Positions 39,455-47,815 of a stretch of DNA of 64,000 bases are shown here, one piece after another. Each line of letters opens with the position of its first letter. Within the stretch, counting starts at the first letter, position 1. The DNA comes from Kofleriaceae bacterium. Lineage in GTDB: Bacteria; Myxococcota_A; Polyangia; Haliangiales; Haliangiaceae. The notes below the pieces were generated by a model that saw nothing but the letters and a program-made list of their open reading frames with translations, was not told where the DNA came from and made no database searches. A program made the translations under genes and the position numbers. The stretch covers positions 124,001 through 188,000 of the forward strand of contig JAGPCY010000013.1 of NCBI GenBank assembly GCA_018057825.1, written 5' to 3'.

Positions 39455-41055
39455 CAGAACACGAGGCTGGTCTGGCTCGACCGGGCGGCGTCGACGAAGG
39501 TCGCGACCCCGGCGTACTCGAGGTGCTGGTACGGGTGGAGGTCGCGCTTGGTGATGCCCATGACCGACATGCTCATCGTGCACGCCACCATGCGCACCCC
39601 CAGCTCGTCGGCCGAGCGCATGAGCGTCGGCAGATCGGTGATCTGCTGCTGGCGCATGATCGAGCCCATGATGCGCGAGCCGGCGCCGCCGAAGTTGAGC
39701 TTGCCGAGCTGCTGCTTGCGAGGGCCGCGCGGCATGAGCCACTTGAAGACCCGCTGCAGGAACGACACCTTGGCCTTGGGCTCGGTCGGGTTGGGCTCGT
39801 CGCCGCGCAGCGCGTTCAGCCCCCAGAACGTGAAGAACACCAGCACCCGCATCCCCGAGGCGGCGGCGCCGTTGGCCACCAGCATCGCCGCCAAGAGGCT
39901 CTCGAGATCGTTGTGCAAGACCAGGAGCGTGCAGTCGGGGGCGTCGGCGGCGCGGGCCACGGCGGTGGCGTCGCGCGCGACCAGCGCGGTCGAGGTCGGG
40001 GCCGCGACCAGTCGAACCGCGGCCCGGCCGGCCCGCGCGTCGACCTCGATCAGCTCGTGGCCCGCGCCGACCAGCGCGCGCACCGCCTCGTGGGTCGCGG
40101 CGGCGTCGGGCAGGAGCAGCTCGGCGGTCATCGCGTTGCCCATGCCGGCCACCGTGCGCACCGCCGCGATCGCCTCGTCGGCGGTGCGGGCCCGCCAGTC
40201 GAAGCGAGCCTCGTAGACCGCGCTCGACGCGCCGCGCGGCGCGGGCGCCGCCGCAGGCATCGGCGCGGGCGCGTCGACCGCCGCGAAGGCCGCGCTGGTC
40301 CGGATCGGGCCGGTGCGGCTGGCGAGCTGGAGCGTGACCCGCAGGGCCGCGCCGTCGCGGACCTTGGCCGCGATCGTGGCGCCGCTCGAGCGCGACCACG
40401 CCTCCACATCGGCCTCGAAGGCCGGATCGTCGGCGACGATCTCGACCGCGCCGCCGGGGTTGGTGCGGTTGTGGCGGGCCAGGGCCAGGACCGGCTCGGG
40501 GCACTGCTTGCCGCGGTAGTCGAGGACCTCGGGCGCGGTCGTGGCCCGCACCACCGGACCCGAGCCGGTGACGCGGCGGGCTGGGATGTCGACCAGCGCG
40601 CGCACCGCGCCGCCGTCGAGCTCGATGCGCTCGAGGCGGGCCCCGGCGTTGCGACACCAGGCGTCGAGGTCGGCGCGGAACGCCGGATCGTCGGCCAGCA
40701 CCTCGACCAGGCCAGGCTGGGTGCGAGCGTGGCGGGCCAGCCCGAGGATCGGCTCGGGGCATTGCCGACCGCGGAAGTCGAGGCGCGGCGGGCCGCTCGC
40801 GCGCGATCCGGTCGCCGCGGCCTTGGCGGCGATCTCGATCACGGCGCGGTGGGCGGCGCCGTGGGGCTCGAGGGACACCAGGGCGGCGCCGGCGCTCCGG
40901 CACCAGCTCCGCACGTCGGCCGGGAAGGCGTCGTCATCGGCGAGCACCTCGAGGAGGCCGCCCGCGGGGGCGAGCTGCTTGGCGGCGCGGGCGGTGCGCA
41001 GCACCGGCTCGGGACAGGCCAGGCCGCGACAGTCGACGGTCGTGGTTGGGGACAT
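39454..41055 (-). CDS. Three tandem TusA-like domains fused to a DsrE-type domain
   Basis: A 533-residue protein. Three TusA/SirA-type domains each begin with the CPEP signature: Cys14, Cys99 and Cys185 (DCRGLACPEPVLR; FRGRQCPEPILGLAR; YRGKQCPEPVLALAR). Domains 1 and 2 carry a second Cys (WCRSAG, WCRNAG), which is Ser in domain 3. After a linker there is a divergent alpha/beta region (280-355) and a DsrE2-type domain (375-533; LLVLHNDLESLLAAMLVAN, LVFFTFWGLNALRG, VACTMSMSVMGI with a conserved Cys). TusA domains carry persulfides and DsrE proteins relay them, so this looks like a built-in sulfur-relay chain. It sits between a kinase and a rhodanese gene. Confidence 0.87.
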   Translation of the reverse strand: MSPTTTVDCRGLACPEPVLRTARAAKQLAPAGGLLEVLADDDAFPADVRSWCRSAGAALVSLEPHGAAHRAVIEIAAKAAATGSRASGPPRLDFRGRQCPEPILGLARHARTQPGLVEVLADDPAFRADLDAWCRNAGARLERIELDGGAVRALVDIPARRVTGSGPVVRATTAPEVLDYRGKQCPEPVLALARHNRTNPGGAVEIVADDPAFEADVEAWSRSSGATIAAKVRDGAALRVTLQLASRTGPIRTSAAFAAVDAPAPMPAAAPAPRGASSAVYEARFDWRARTADEAIAAVRTVAGMGNAMTAELLLPDAAATHEAVRALVGAGHELIEVDARAGRAAVRLVAAPTSTALVARDATAVARAADAPDCTLLVLHNDLESLLAAMLVANGAAASGMRVLVFFTFWGLNALRGDEPNPTEPKAKVSFLQRVFKWLMPRGPRKQQLGKLNFGGAGSRIMGSIMRQQQITDLPTLMRSADELGVRMVACTMSMSVMGITKRDLHPYQHLEYAGVATFVDAARSSQTSLVF

Positions 41056-41066
41056 GGCTCCTCGGA

Positions 41067-42707
41067 CTAGCGGAGGCCGGCGCGGGCGCGCACCGACTGG
41101 ATGAAGGCCGCGCTCAGATCGGCGATCAGCGAGGTGGGATCGGTCAGGTCGCCGGTGTCGCCGAGAGCGGCGATCATGGTCGCCAGCGCCTCGACCTCGC
41201 GGACCCGCGCGGCGCGGGCCAGCCCGGAGATCCGCTCGGCCAGCCGCGGCAGCTCGGGCGCGCCGCTCGCGGCCTCGAGCTCGAGCAACAGCTCGGGCAT
41301 CGCGCCGAGGAACGACTCGTACGCCGCGGTTGGCCCCGAGCCGGTCGTCGGATGGCCGGCCGCGGTCGGCTGCGAGCCCGACAGGTAGGTGCGCGCGGTC
41401 GCCAGGGGCACGCCATCGGTCTGCGAGACCGCGGCCGCCGCCGCGTGGGTCGGCGCCGCCCGGCGCGCGCGCAAGGTCTCGCCCAGCTCGATCAGGCGGT
41501 ACCCGCCGCCGGGCAGGCGCACGCGATCGCGAAACGGCACGTCGTCCCACGCCACCGGCGCGGTGCCGAGGGCGACCACCAGGACCGGCACGTCGGGGAG
41601 GAACTCGGCGAGATGAGCGTGGATCGCGCCGGCCCGCGGCGCGGTCAGGCTGGCGTTCACGACGATGGCCGCGAACTCGCCCTCGGAGCGGGTGGCGCGC
41701 CGCGGATCGCCGGTGACCGCGATCCGCACGCCGTAGGGCGCGAGCTGGGCCCCGACCTGGGGCGCGATCGCCTCGGCGCCATCGACGATCAGGACCCGGC
41801 GCGCGACGCTCTTGGCGTGGGGCGTGACCAGGGCGTCGAGCTCCTCGAGGATCTCGTCGAGAGATGGCCGCATCCCCGGCGCCGGGTCGAGCAGGCCGCG
41901 GATCAGCGCGGCCAGGCCGGCCGGCACGTCGGGGTTGACGTCGTGCGGGTTGGCGCCGAGCTGCCAGCGGTTGGTCTCGGCGACGATGTCCTCGGGGGCG
42001 ACGCCGGCGAACAGCTCGTGGCCGGTCGCGGCCCAGTACAGGAGCGCGCCTAGGCCGAATAGATCGGACGCGGTCGTGGTCTCGCCGCGGAACTGCTCGG
42101 GCGCCGAGTAGCCCGGGGTGCCGGCGGCGAAGTCGGCGTCGCTCGAGTCGAGCAGCGACGCGATGCCGAAGTCGACCAGCTTGACCAGGCGCTGGCCGTC
42201 GTGGTCCATCGTCAACATCACGTTGTTGGGCGACAGGTCGCCGTGGCGGATGCGCTGGGCGTGGACCGCGCGGACCACGCCGACGAGCTGGCGGAACAGC
42301 GGCACCAGCTCGGCCACCGCCATCGGGTGACCGGCCAGGCGCTCGAGGCGGCTGCGCAGGATCTCGCCGTCGATGAACTCCATCGCCACCGCGGGGGCGC
42401 CGTCGCTCGTGCGATCGACGGTGTAGACCGTGCACAGGTTGGGGTGCTGGAGCCGGGTCGCGGCCCGGACCTCGGTGTCGAACCGCGCCAGGATCGCGTC
42501 GCGCCGCGGCGACTCGAGGAGCGCCCGGCGCAGGACCTTGACCACCGCCAGCCGTCCCAGCCCGAGCTGCTCGGCCAGGTAGGCGGTGCCGAACCCACCT
42601 TCGCCGAGCACCCGCACCAGGCGAAAGCCGCCCAGCTCCACGCTGCCGCAGCGATCGACGTCGATGCCTGTTCCGGTTGGGCGAGGGGGACGGCGGTTGG
42701 GGTGCAT
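41067..42707 (-). CDS. Ser/Thr kinase with degenerate receiver-like domain
   Basis: A 546-residue protein. The kinase domain (about 27-295) has GEGGFG (35-40), Lys57 (VVKVL), a catalytic loop reading HGDLSPNN (155-162; Arg of HRD replaced by Gly), DFG 179-181 and GTPGYSAPEQ. Residues about 310-420 look like a response-regulator receiver (RVLIVDGAEAIAPQVG ... VPVLVVALG), but the phosphoacceptor position reads VVNASL, i.e. no Asp. A helical C-terminus (470-545) follows. ATG 42707 starts at a natural N-terminus; an ATG ten codons upstream is possible. Eleven bases separate its stop from the TusA-DsrE gene, so it probably regulates that operon's products. Confidence 0.85.
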   Translation of the reverse strand: MHPNRRPPRPTGTGIDVDRCGSVELGGFRLVRVLGEGGFGTAYLAEQLGLGRLAVVKVLRRALLESPRRDAILARFDTEVRAATRLQHPNLCTVYTVDRTSDGAPAVAMEFIDGEILRSRLERLAGHPMAVAELVPLFRQLVGVVRAVHAQRIRHGDLSPNNVMLTMDHDGQRLVKLVDFGIASLLDSSDADFAAGTPGYSAPEQFRGETTTASDLFGLGALLYWAATGHELFAGVAPEDIVAETNRWQLGANPHDVNPDVPAGLAALIRGLLDPAPGMRPSLDEILEELDALVTPHAKSVARRVLIVDGAEAIAPQVGAQLAPYGVRIAVTGDPRRATRSEGEFAAIVVNASLTAPRAGAIHAHLAEFLPDVPVLVVALGTAPVAWDDVPFRDRVRLPGGGYRLIELGETLRARRAAPTHAAAAAVSQTDGVPLATARTYLSGSQPTAAGHPTTGSGPTAAYESFLGAMPELLLELEAASGAPELPRLAERISGLARAARVREVEALATMIAALGDTGDLTDPTSLIADLSAAFIQSVRARAGLR

Positions 42708-42849
42708 CGGTACGGCAGGGACGGGGGGCCTCAGCACGCGCTGACGTCACCCCGTCGAATGAACTCACCACACTCGCGGGGTGACGCGCTAGCCTGCGAC
42801 GGGTAGCGGCGGGGAACCGGTCGGTCTGCCGATCTCGCGCCGGCGTGGC

Positions 42850-42893
42850 ATGCTGGTCGCAATGCTGGTGGCAATGCTGGTCGCAATGCTGGC
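42850..42893. repeat. Four tandem 12-bp repeats (ATGCTGGTCGCA type)
   Basis: ATGCTGGTCGCA, ATGCTGGTGGCA, ATGCTGGTCGCA and ATGCTGGCGGCT follow head to tail, each nearly identical, in the 223-bp divergent region between the kinase (42707, minus) and the exported protein (42931, plus). Translated they give MLVA repeats, but the downstream ATG is the better start. They may be an iterated protein-binding site. Confidence 0.8.
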
Positions 42894-42930
42894 GGCTGCA
42901 ACCGTGGGCCGCGGACGCTGTCGATCGATC

Positions 42931-43590
42931 ATGCGCGCGCCCCTGCTCCTCGTGCTTCTCGTCGCGGTCCCCGCGATCGCTCACGCCGGCGGGGGCCAGG
43001 CGCGCGGCAAGCGCAAGCCGCGGCCGGCGCCGATCGACGTCGCGGGCGCCGTGGCCTCGGGCCAGGCGGACCGGCTGTGCGCCGCGGCCCTCGACCTGGT
43101 CGCCGCCGGCCAGCACCCGCGGGCCAGCTTCCTGATCGCGCATTGCGCCGAGGTGCCGGCCCGCGCCGAGGCCGCGCGGGCGGCGCGGATCGCGATCGCC
43201 CGGCGGGCCACCGCCGAGGCCTGGTCGCAGGTCGAGATCGGCTTTCGCGGCGACGCCGTGGGCGCCCCGGCGACCGTGCGCATCGACGCCTTCCCCGACA
43301 CCCCGGTGGCGGTCGGGACCTGGAAGCTGCCGGCCGGCCGCTACGCGGTGAGCGCGCGCGTGGGCGACGGCGAGCTCCGCGCGGAGCTGACCCTCGAGGC
43401 CCACAGCCGGGCGCTGGTCCTCCTCGAGATGCCGGTCGCCCCGCCGGCGGCGCCGGCCCGCGCCGGCGTGATCGATTTCGGCCGGGACGAGGGCGGGCCG
43501 ATCGCGGCGCCGATCGTCGGGCCGCCGCCCAAGGCCAAGCACGAGTCGCTCCTGCCGGCCCGGTTCCGCGCCGGCCTGCGCGGGCGCTAG
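42931..43590 (+). CDS. Secreted protein of unknown function
   Basis: A 219-residue protein with a Sec signal (LLLVLLVAVPAIAHAGG) starting at ATG 42931; the longer ORF from 42850 would begin with the MLVA repeat and then need an internal signal. The mature part has a short helical repeat (residues 35-80, VASGQADRLCAAALDLVAAGQ) and a beta-rich domain (EIGFRGDAVGAPATVRIDAF; LEAHSRALVLLEMPVA). A Pro-rich C-terminus ends in RFRAGLRGR. No family was recognised. Its stop lies within a run of small direct repeats. Confidence 0.65.
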   Translation: MRAPLLLVLLVAVPAIAHAGGGQARGKRKPRPAPIDVAGAVASGQADRLCAAALDLVAAGQHPRASFLIAHCAEVPARAEAARAARIAIARRATAEAWSQVEIGFRGDAVGAPATVRIDAFPDTPVAVGTWKLPAGRYAVSARVGDGELRAELTLEAHSRALVLLEMPVAPPAAPARAGVIDFGRDEGGPIAAPIVGPPPKAKHESLLPARFRAGLRGR

Positions 43591-43619
43591 GCGGGCGCTA
43601 GGCGGGCCAGGCGGGCTAG
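43580..43619. repeat. Stop-codon-containing tandem repeats
   Basis: GCGGGCGCTAG (43580-43590) is repeated at 43591-43601, followed by GCGGGCCAG and GCGGGCTAG (43602-43619). The first copy contains the TAG stop of the preceding gene, and the later copies extend into the 51-bp convergent spacer. Confidence 0.85.
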
Positions 43620-43641
43620 GCACGCGGCGCGGTCGAGCGGG

Positions 43642-44187
43642 TCACCAGCGCAGGACGTCGACGGCGACCGCGGCGGTCGCGCCGACCCCGCGATCGAGAT
43701 CGCCGAGGTCGGCCAGCCAGGCGGCGATCCGCAGGTCGACGCGATCGAGCCGGATCCCGCCGCCGATCGCCGCGGCGAAGCCCAGCTCGCTGTCGTGGTC
43801 GGCCAGGTCGCCGATCTGGACCGACGTGCGGGTCGCGACCATGCCGACCTCACCGAAGACGAAGCCGGCGACCCGGCCGAGCCGGGCCGCGGTGTAGCGG
43901 GCGCCGCCGACGATCGGCGCCTCGAGGAGGCGGGTGGCCACCGGGCCGTCGACGACCTGGCGGTGGAGCACGACGGCGATCCGGCCGGTGACCTCGAGGT
44001 CGGGGGCGAGCGTCACCGCGAGCGCCAGCCCACCGCCGGCGCCGCCGCCGGCCACCCGGTCCCACTCGGCGAACGGCACGACGGCGTCGGCCTCGAGCCG
44101 CAGGGTTCGCGCCGGCTCGGCCACCGTCGGGGTGACCCGCGCCGCGACCGCCGCGACCGCGCCGAGCGCCGCGAGACGGGCCTTCAT
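43642..44187 (-). CDS. Predicted exported beta-barrel-like protein
   Basis: A 181-residue protein with a signal peptide (MKARLAALGAVAAVAARV...AEP). The mature part is made of alternating beta strands (LEADAVVPFAEWDRVAGG; GLALAVTLAPDLEVTGRIAVVLH; VAGFVFGEVGMVATRTSVQI), suggestive of a small outer-membrane barrel. It ends in an aromatic residue (VLRW), as expected for BAM-inserted proteins. No family name is certain. ATG 44187 was chosen because it gives the signal. Divergent from the WD40-kinase gene by 133 bp. Confidence 0.65.
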   Translation of the reverse strand: MKARLAALGAVAAVAARVTPTVAEPARTLRLEADAVVPFAEWDRVAGGGAGGGLALAVTLAPDLEVTGRIAVVLHRQVVDGPVATRLLEAPIVGGARYTAARLGRVAGFVFGEVGMVATRTSVQIGDLADHDSELGFAAAIGGGIRLDRVDLRIAAWLADLGDLDRGVGATAAVAVDVLRW

Positions 44188-44320
44188 CCCCGGCACGATA
44201 CGGGAATCGGCGGTTGGACGGCGCCGGTTGACCTCCCGAAACCTCGCGGTCAACCGACCGGCCGCCTGTGGCATCCTCACCCGTGGGCGCCCGTGGGCGC
44301 CGCCGCGACGTGGAGCGCTC

Positions 44321-47300
44321 GTGCCGCCGCCGGGAACCGCCGAATCACCGCTCGCCACCGATCTGACCCCGACGCTGGGACCGCGCGTCGGCGCCGGGGT
44401 CGCGCCGCCGCGTGAGACCTTGTCCACCGACGAGGCTCGGGTCGACGATCGCTACGAGCTCCTGGCCGAGCAGGGGCGGGGCGGGCTAGGTCGGGTCATG
44501 CGGGCGCGGGATCGTCGGCTGGGTCGGCTGGTGGCGGTCAAGGAGCTGCTCCGCACCTCGGAGCTGGGGGAGCAGCTCTTCCTGCGCGAGGCCATGATCA
44601 CGGCGCGCCTCGAGCACCCGGGGATCGTCCCGGTCCACGAGGCCGGGCGTTGGACCAACGGCGACCCGTTCTACGTGATGAAGCTGGTCTCGGGGCGGAC
44701 CCTGAAGGAGGTCCTGGCCGCGGCCACCACGACGGCCGAGCGGCTGGCGCTCCTGCCGCACCTGATCGCCGCCTGCGAGGCGGTGGGATACGCGCACAGC
44801 GAGCAAGTCGTGCATCGCGACCTCAAGCCGGCGAACGTGCTGATCGGCGAGTTCGGGGAGACCGTCGTGATCGACTGGGGCCTGGCCCGCGACCTCCGGG
44901 TGGTCGACGCGGTGCCGCTGCCGGCCCTGGGGTCGTCGCCGCCCAGCCTGTCCGCCACCGTGACCGGGCGCGTGATCGGCACGCCGCAGTACATGCCGCC
45001 CGAGCAGGCCCGCGGGGAGGCGGTCGGCCCGGCCGCCGACGTCTACGCCCTGGGCGCGATGCTCTACGAGCTCCTGGCCGGGCGGCCGCCGATCGAGGGC
45101 GACTCGGTGCAGGCGATGTTGGCCCAGGTCCACGCCGGCCCGCCGCGGGCGCTGGCGGCGGTGGCGCCCGGCGTCCCCGCCGATCTCGAGGCCATCGTCG
45201 TCAAGGCCATGGCCCGCGACGTCGCCGAGCGCTACCCGACGGCGCGCGAGCTCGCGGCCGACCTCAAGCGCTACCAGACCGGCAAGCTGGTGACCGCCCA
45301 GCACTACGGCACCTGGCGCCTGGTGCGTCGGTGGATCGTGCGCCACCGCGGCTACGTCGCGATGGCGGCCCTGGCGATGGTCGCGATCGCCGCGGTCGCG
45401 ATCGCCCTGGTGTGGCGCGTCCTCGACGAGAGGCGTGAGGCCCAGGCCCGTCGGGTCGAGGCCGAGGCGGCGCGCGCCGAGGCCCAGGCCGGCCAGCACG
45501 CGCTGGTGATCGCCCAGGCCACCGCCGCGGTCGCCAGCGATCCCACCACCGCGCTGGCCTGGCTCAAGCGCTATCCGATCGACGACGCGAGCGCGCCCGC
45601 GGTGCGGGCCCTGGTCGACGAGGCCGAGGCCGCGGGCGTGGCGCGTCACGTCTGGCCGCTCGCCGAGCGGCCGCGCGGCGCGGTCCTGGCGCGCGACGGG
45701 CGCTACGTCGCGATCGGTCAAGCGGACGGCCGCCTGCGGGTCTTCGACGTCGCCACCGGGCGGGCCCGCCAGCTCGGCGATGGCCGGGCCGCGATCACCG
45801 CCCTGGCCGGCCGCGCCGACGGTGGGCTGGCGGTCGGCGATGCCAGCGGTCGAGTCGCCGTCCTCGACCTCGCCACCGGCCGGCGCGTCGAGCTGGCGAC
45901 CGTGGCCGGGGTCCGCGCGCTGCATCCGCTGGCCGATGGCGGCCTGGTCATCGACACCGGCGCCGAGCTGATCCGCTGCGACGCGACCGGGGCGGTGACG
46001 CCGCTGTTCCCCCCCGGGCGCCATCTCCAGCACCTGACCGCCGCCTGGGATGGCCGGGCCGCCAGCGTCCGCCTCGGCCACGGCGCCGACGGTGCGGTCC
46101 GACGCTGGCGCGGCGATGGTCCGGGCGAGGTAGTGGCCCGCGTGCCGGGCATGCCGCACCGCCTGATCGTCACCGACGACGGCGCGGTCGCGCTGGTCGC
46201 CACGACCACCGCGCTCCACCGGGTCGACCTCGCCACCGGCGCGGTCAAGCTCTTGCGCGCCCTCGACGCCGAGGTCAACCAGATCGTCCTCGATCCGGCC
46301 CAGCGCCGGGCCGCCCTGGTCGGCGGTGGGCCCGAGGTCATCTTGATCGATCTCGCCGACGGCGCGGTCGACGTGCTGCGCGGCCACGCCGACGGCGTGT
46401 TCGAGGCGGCCTTCGCCGCCGATGGCGCGCGCCTGGTCACCGCCGGCGACGAGGGCACGGTGCGGGTCTGGGATCTGGTCACCGGCGACACCCGCGCGCT
46501 ACGCGGCCACACCGACGACGTCCTCACGGTGGCGATCACCGCCGATGGCCGGACCGTGCTGTCGACCAGCTACGACGATTCGATGCGGTTGTGGCACCTC
46601 GACGCGCGGCGCGCCGTGGTCGTGGGGCACCTCGATCAGGTGCGCACGGTCGCGGCCCTGGGCCGCGATCGGGTCCGGGTCTTGAGCCTGGGGCAGGACG
46701 CGCGCCTGGTCGACGTCGATCTCGCGGCCCGCACCACCGAGCTGCGCTTGTCCGCGCCCGGCGTGGGGGTCAACGGCGCGGCCCTGACCCGCGACGGCTC
46801 CTACGCCGTGTTCCGCCGCAGCCCCACGGAGTACCTGCAGTGGCGCGACGGCGAGAGCCGGGTCATCCGCCTACCGGCGACCGCGGCCGGGGTCCGCTTC
46901 GCCCGCGATGGCGCCATCTTCACCGTCGACGATCAAGGCCGGGTCTGGCACGACGCGGGCGCTGGCGCCGCGGTCCTGGCCCAGGTCGAGCCGGGCGGCA
47001 CCGTGATGGTCCGCGCCGATGGCGGCGCCGTGCTCCTGCGCGATCGCGAGCGGTTCGCGGTGATCGATCGCGCCACCGGGGTCGAGCTGGACGCGCTGAC
47101 CCGCGCCGAGCTCGGGCTGTCGCCGCTCGCCACCGCCGGGTTTCTGCCCGACGAGGCTCGGGTGGTGATCGCCGGCGACCCCGACGTCGGCGTCGGCATG
47201 CGGCTGTGGGATCCGGCCCGCGGCACCGTGGTCACCCTGGCCAACTCGGTCTACGCCTATCCCGTGTCGGCGGTGTCGCCCGACGGTCGACGGGTCGCGG

Positions 47301-47686
47301 CCGGGGTCGAGAGCCGCGCGGTCCGGGTGTGGGACGCCACTACCGGCGCCGAGCTGGCGACGCTGCGCGGTCACCGCGACGGCGTCTTCGACCTGGCGTT
47401 CTCGCCCGACGGCGCGCGCCTGGCCAGCGCCAGCTACGATCGCACCGCGCGGGTGTGGGAGCTGGCCAGCGGCGATAGCCGGGTGCTGTCGGGCCACGGC
47501 GGGCCGGTGTGGAGCCTGGCCTGGCTCGGCGACGCTGAGCTGGTGACCGCGTCGGCCGACGGCACGGTCCGCCGATGGTCGGTCGCGCCGGTGCCCGCGC
47601 CCGACGCCGCCGCGCTGCGCGCCCGCATCGCCGGGCTGACCGCGGTCGAGATCGCGGCTGGTCAGCGCGCGCGCACGCCGAGCTGA
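44321..47686 (+). CDS. Ser/Thr kinase with C-terminal WD40 propeller
   Basis: A 1121-residue membrane kinase. The Hanks domain lies at about 45-310 with GRGGLGRVM, Lys74 (AVKELL), HRDLKPAN (165-172), a DWG in place of DFG (VVIDWGLARD) and GTPQYMPPEQ. A transmembrane helix follows near 345-362 (AMAALAMVAIAAVAIALVW), then a helical linker. From about 440 onward there is a long WD40-type beta-propeller region, probably two propellers (VLRGHADGVFEAAFAADGARL; LRGHTDDVLTVAITADGRTVL; LRGHRDGVFDLAFSPDGARLAS). GTG 44321 follows a GGAG at 44312. The propeller probably recognises protein partners outside the cytoplasm. Kinase residues appear complete. Confidence 0.9.
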   Translation: MPPPGTAESPLATDLTPTLGPRVGAGVAPPRETLSTDEARVDDRYELLAEQGRGGLGRVMRARDRRLGRLVAVKELLRTSELGEQLFLREAMITARLEHPGIVPVHEAGRWTNGDPFYVMKLVSGRTLKEVLAAATTTAERLALLPHLIAACEAVGYAHSEQVVHRDLKPANVLIGEFGETVVIDWGLARDLRVVDAVPLPALGSSPPSLSATVTGRVIGTPQYMPPEQARGEAVGPAADVYALGAMLYELLAGRPPIEGDSVQAMLAQVHAGPPRALAAVAPGVPADLEAIVVKAMARDVAERYPTARELAADLKRYQTGKLVTAQHYGTWRLVRRWIVRHRGYVAMAALAMVAIAAVAIALVWRVLDERREAQARRVEAEAARAEAQAGQHALVIAQATAAVASDPTTALAWLKRYPIDDASAPAVRALVDEAEAAGVARHVWPLAERPRGAVLARDGRYVAIGQADGRLRVFDVATGRARQLGDGRAAITALAGRADGGLAVGDASGRVAVLDLATGRRVELATVAGVRALHPLADGGLVIDTGAELIRCDATGAVTPLFPPGRHLQHLTAAWDGRAASVRLGHGADGAVRRWRGDGPGEVVARVPGMPHRLIVTDDGAVALVATTTALHRVDLATGAVKLLRALDAEVNQIVLDPAQRRAALVGGGPEVILIDLADGAVDVLRGHADGVFEAAFAADGARLVTAGDEGTVRVWDLVTGDTRALRGHTDDVLTVAITADGRTVLSTSYDDSMRLWHLDARRAVVVGHLDQVRTVAALGRDRVRVLSLGQDARLVDVDLAARTTELRLSAPGVGVNGAALTRDGSYAVFRRSPTEYLQWRDGESRVIRLPATAAGVRFARDGAIFTVDDQGRVWHDAGAGAAVLAQVEPGGTVMVRADGGAVLLRDRERFAVIDRATGVELDALTRAELGLSPLATAGFLPDEARVVIAGDPDVGVGMRLWDPARGTVVTLANSVYAYPVSAVSPDGRRVAAGVESRAVRVWDATTGAELATLRGHRDGVFDLAFSPDGARLASASYDRTARVWELASGDSRVLSGHGGPVWSLAWLGDAELVTASADGTVRRWSVAPVPAPDAAALRARIAGLTAVEIAAGQRARTPS

Positions 47687-47815
47687 GCGCGCGCCGCTCG
47701 ATCGCCCGTCAGCGCGCGCGCACGCCGAGCTGAGCGCGCCGATCGATCGCGCGTCAGCGCGGAAGTAGGCCGCCCTGAGCGCGCGCCGCTCGATCGCCCG
47801 TCAGCGCGGAAGTAC
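47661..47815. repeat. Interlocked duplication of two convergent gene ends
   Basis: A 32-bp segment at 47661-47692 containing the last codons and stop of the WD40-kinase gene is repeated exactly at 47708-47739. A 33-bp segment at 47684-47716 recurs at 47776-47808. A 15-bp unit GTCAGCGCGGAAGTA at 47753-47767 repeats the stop end of the minus-strand gene (47800-47814). Together they fill the convergent spacer. Confidence 0.9.

Noticed and set aside
39454-43623. 1389-codon minus-strand frame
   Set aside because: It extends the TusA-DsrE gene antisense through other genes and in the wrong frame of the kinase; the real start is ATG 41055.
43934-44320. N-terminal extension of the WD40 kinase
   Set aside because: Antisense to the barrel-like gene, low-complexity; GTG 44321 has a Shine-Dalgarno.
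47687-47800. Rho-independent terminator between convergent genes
   Set aside because: GC repeats can pair, but there is no U tract and the pattern is explained by direct duplication.
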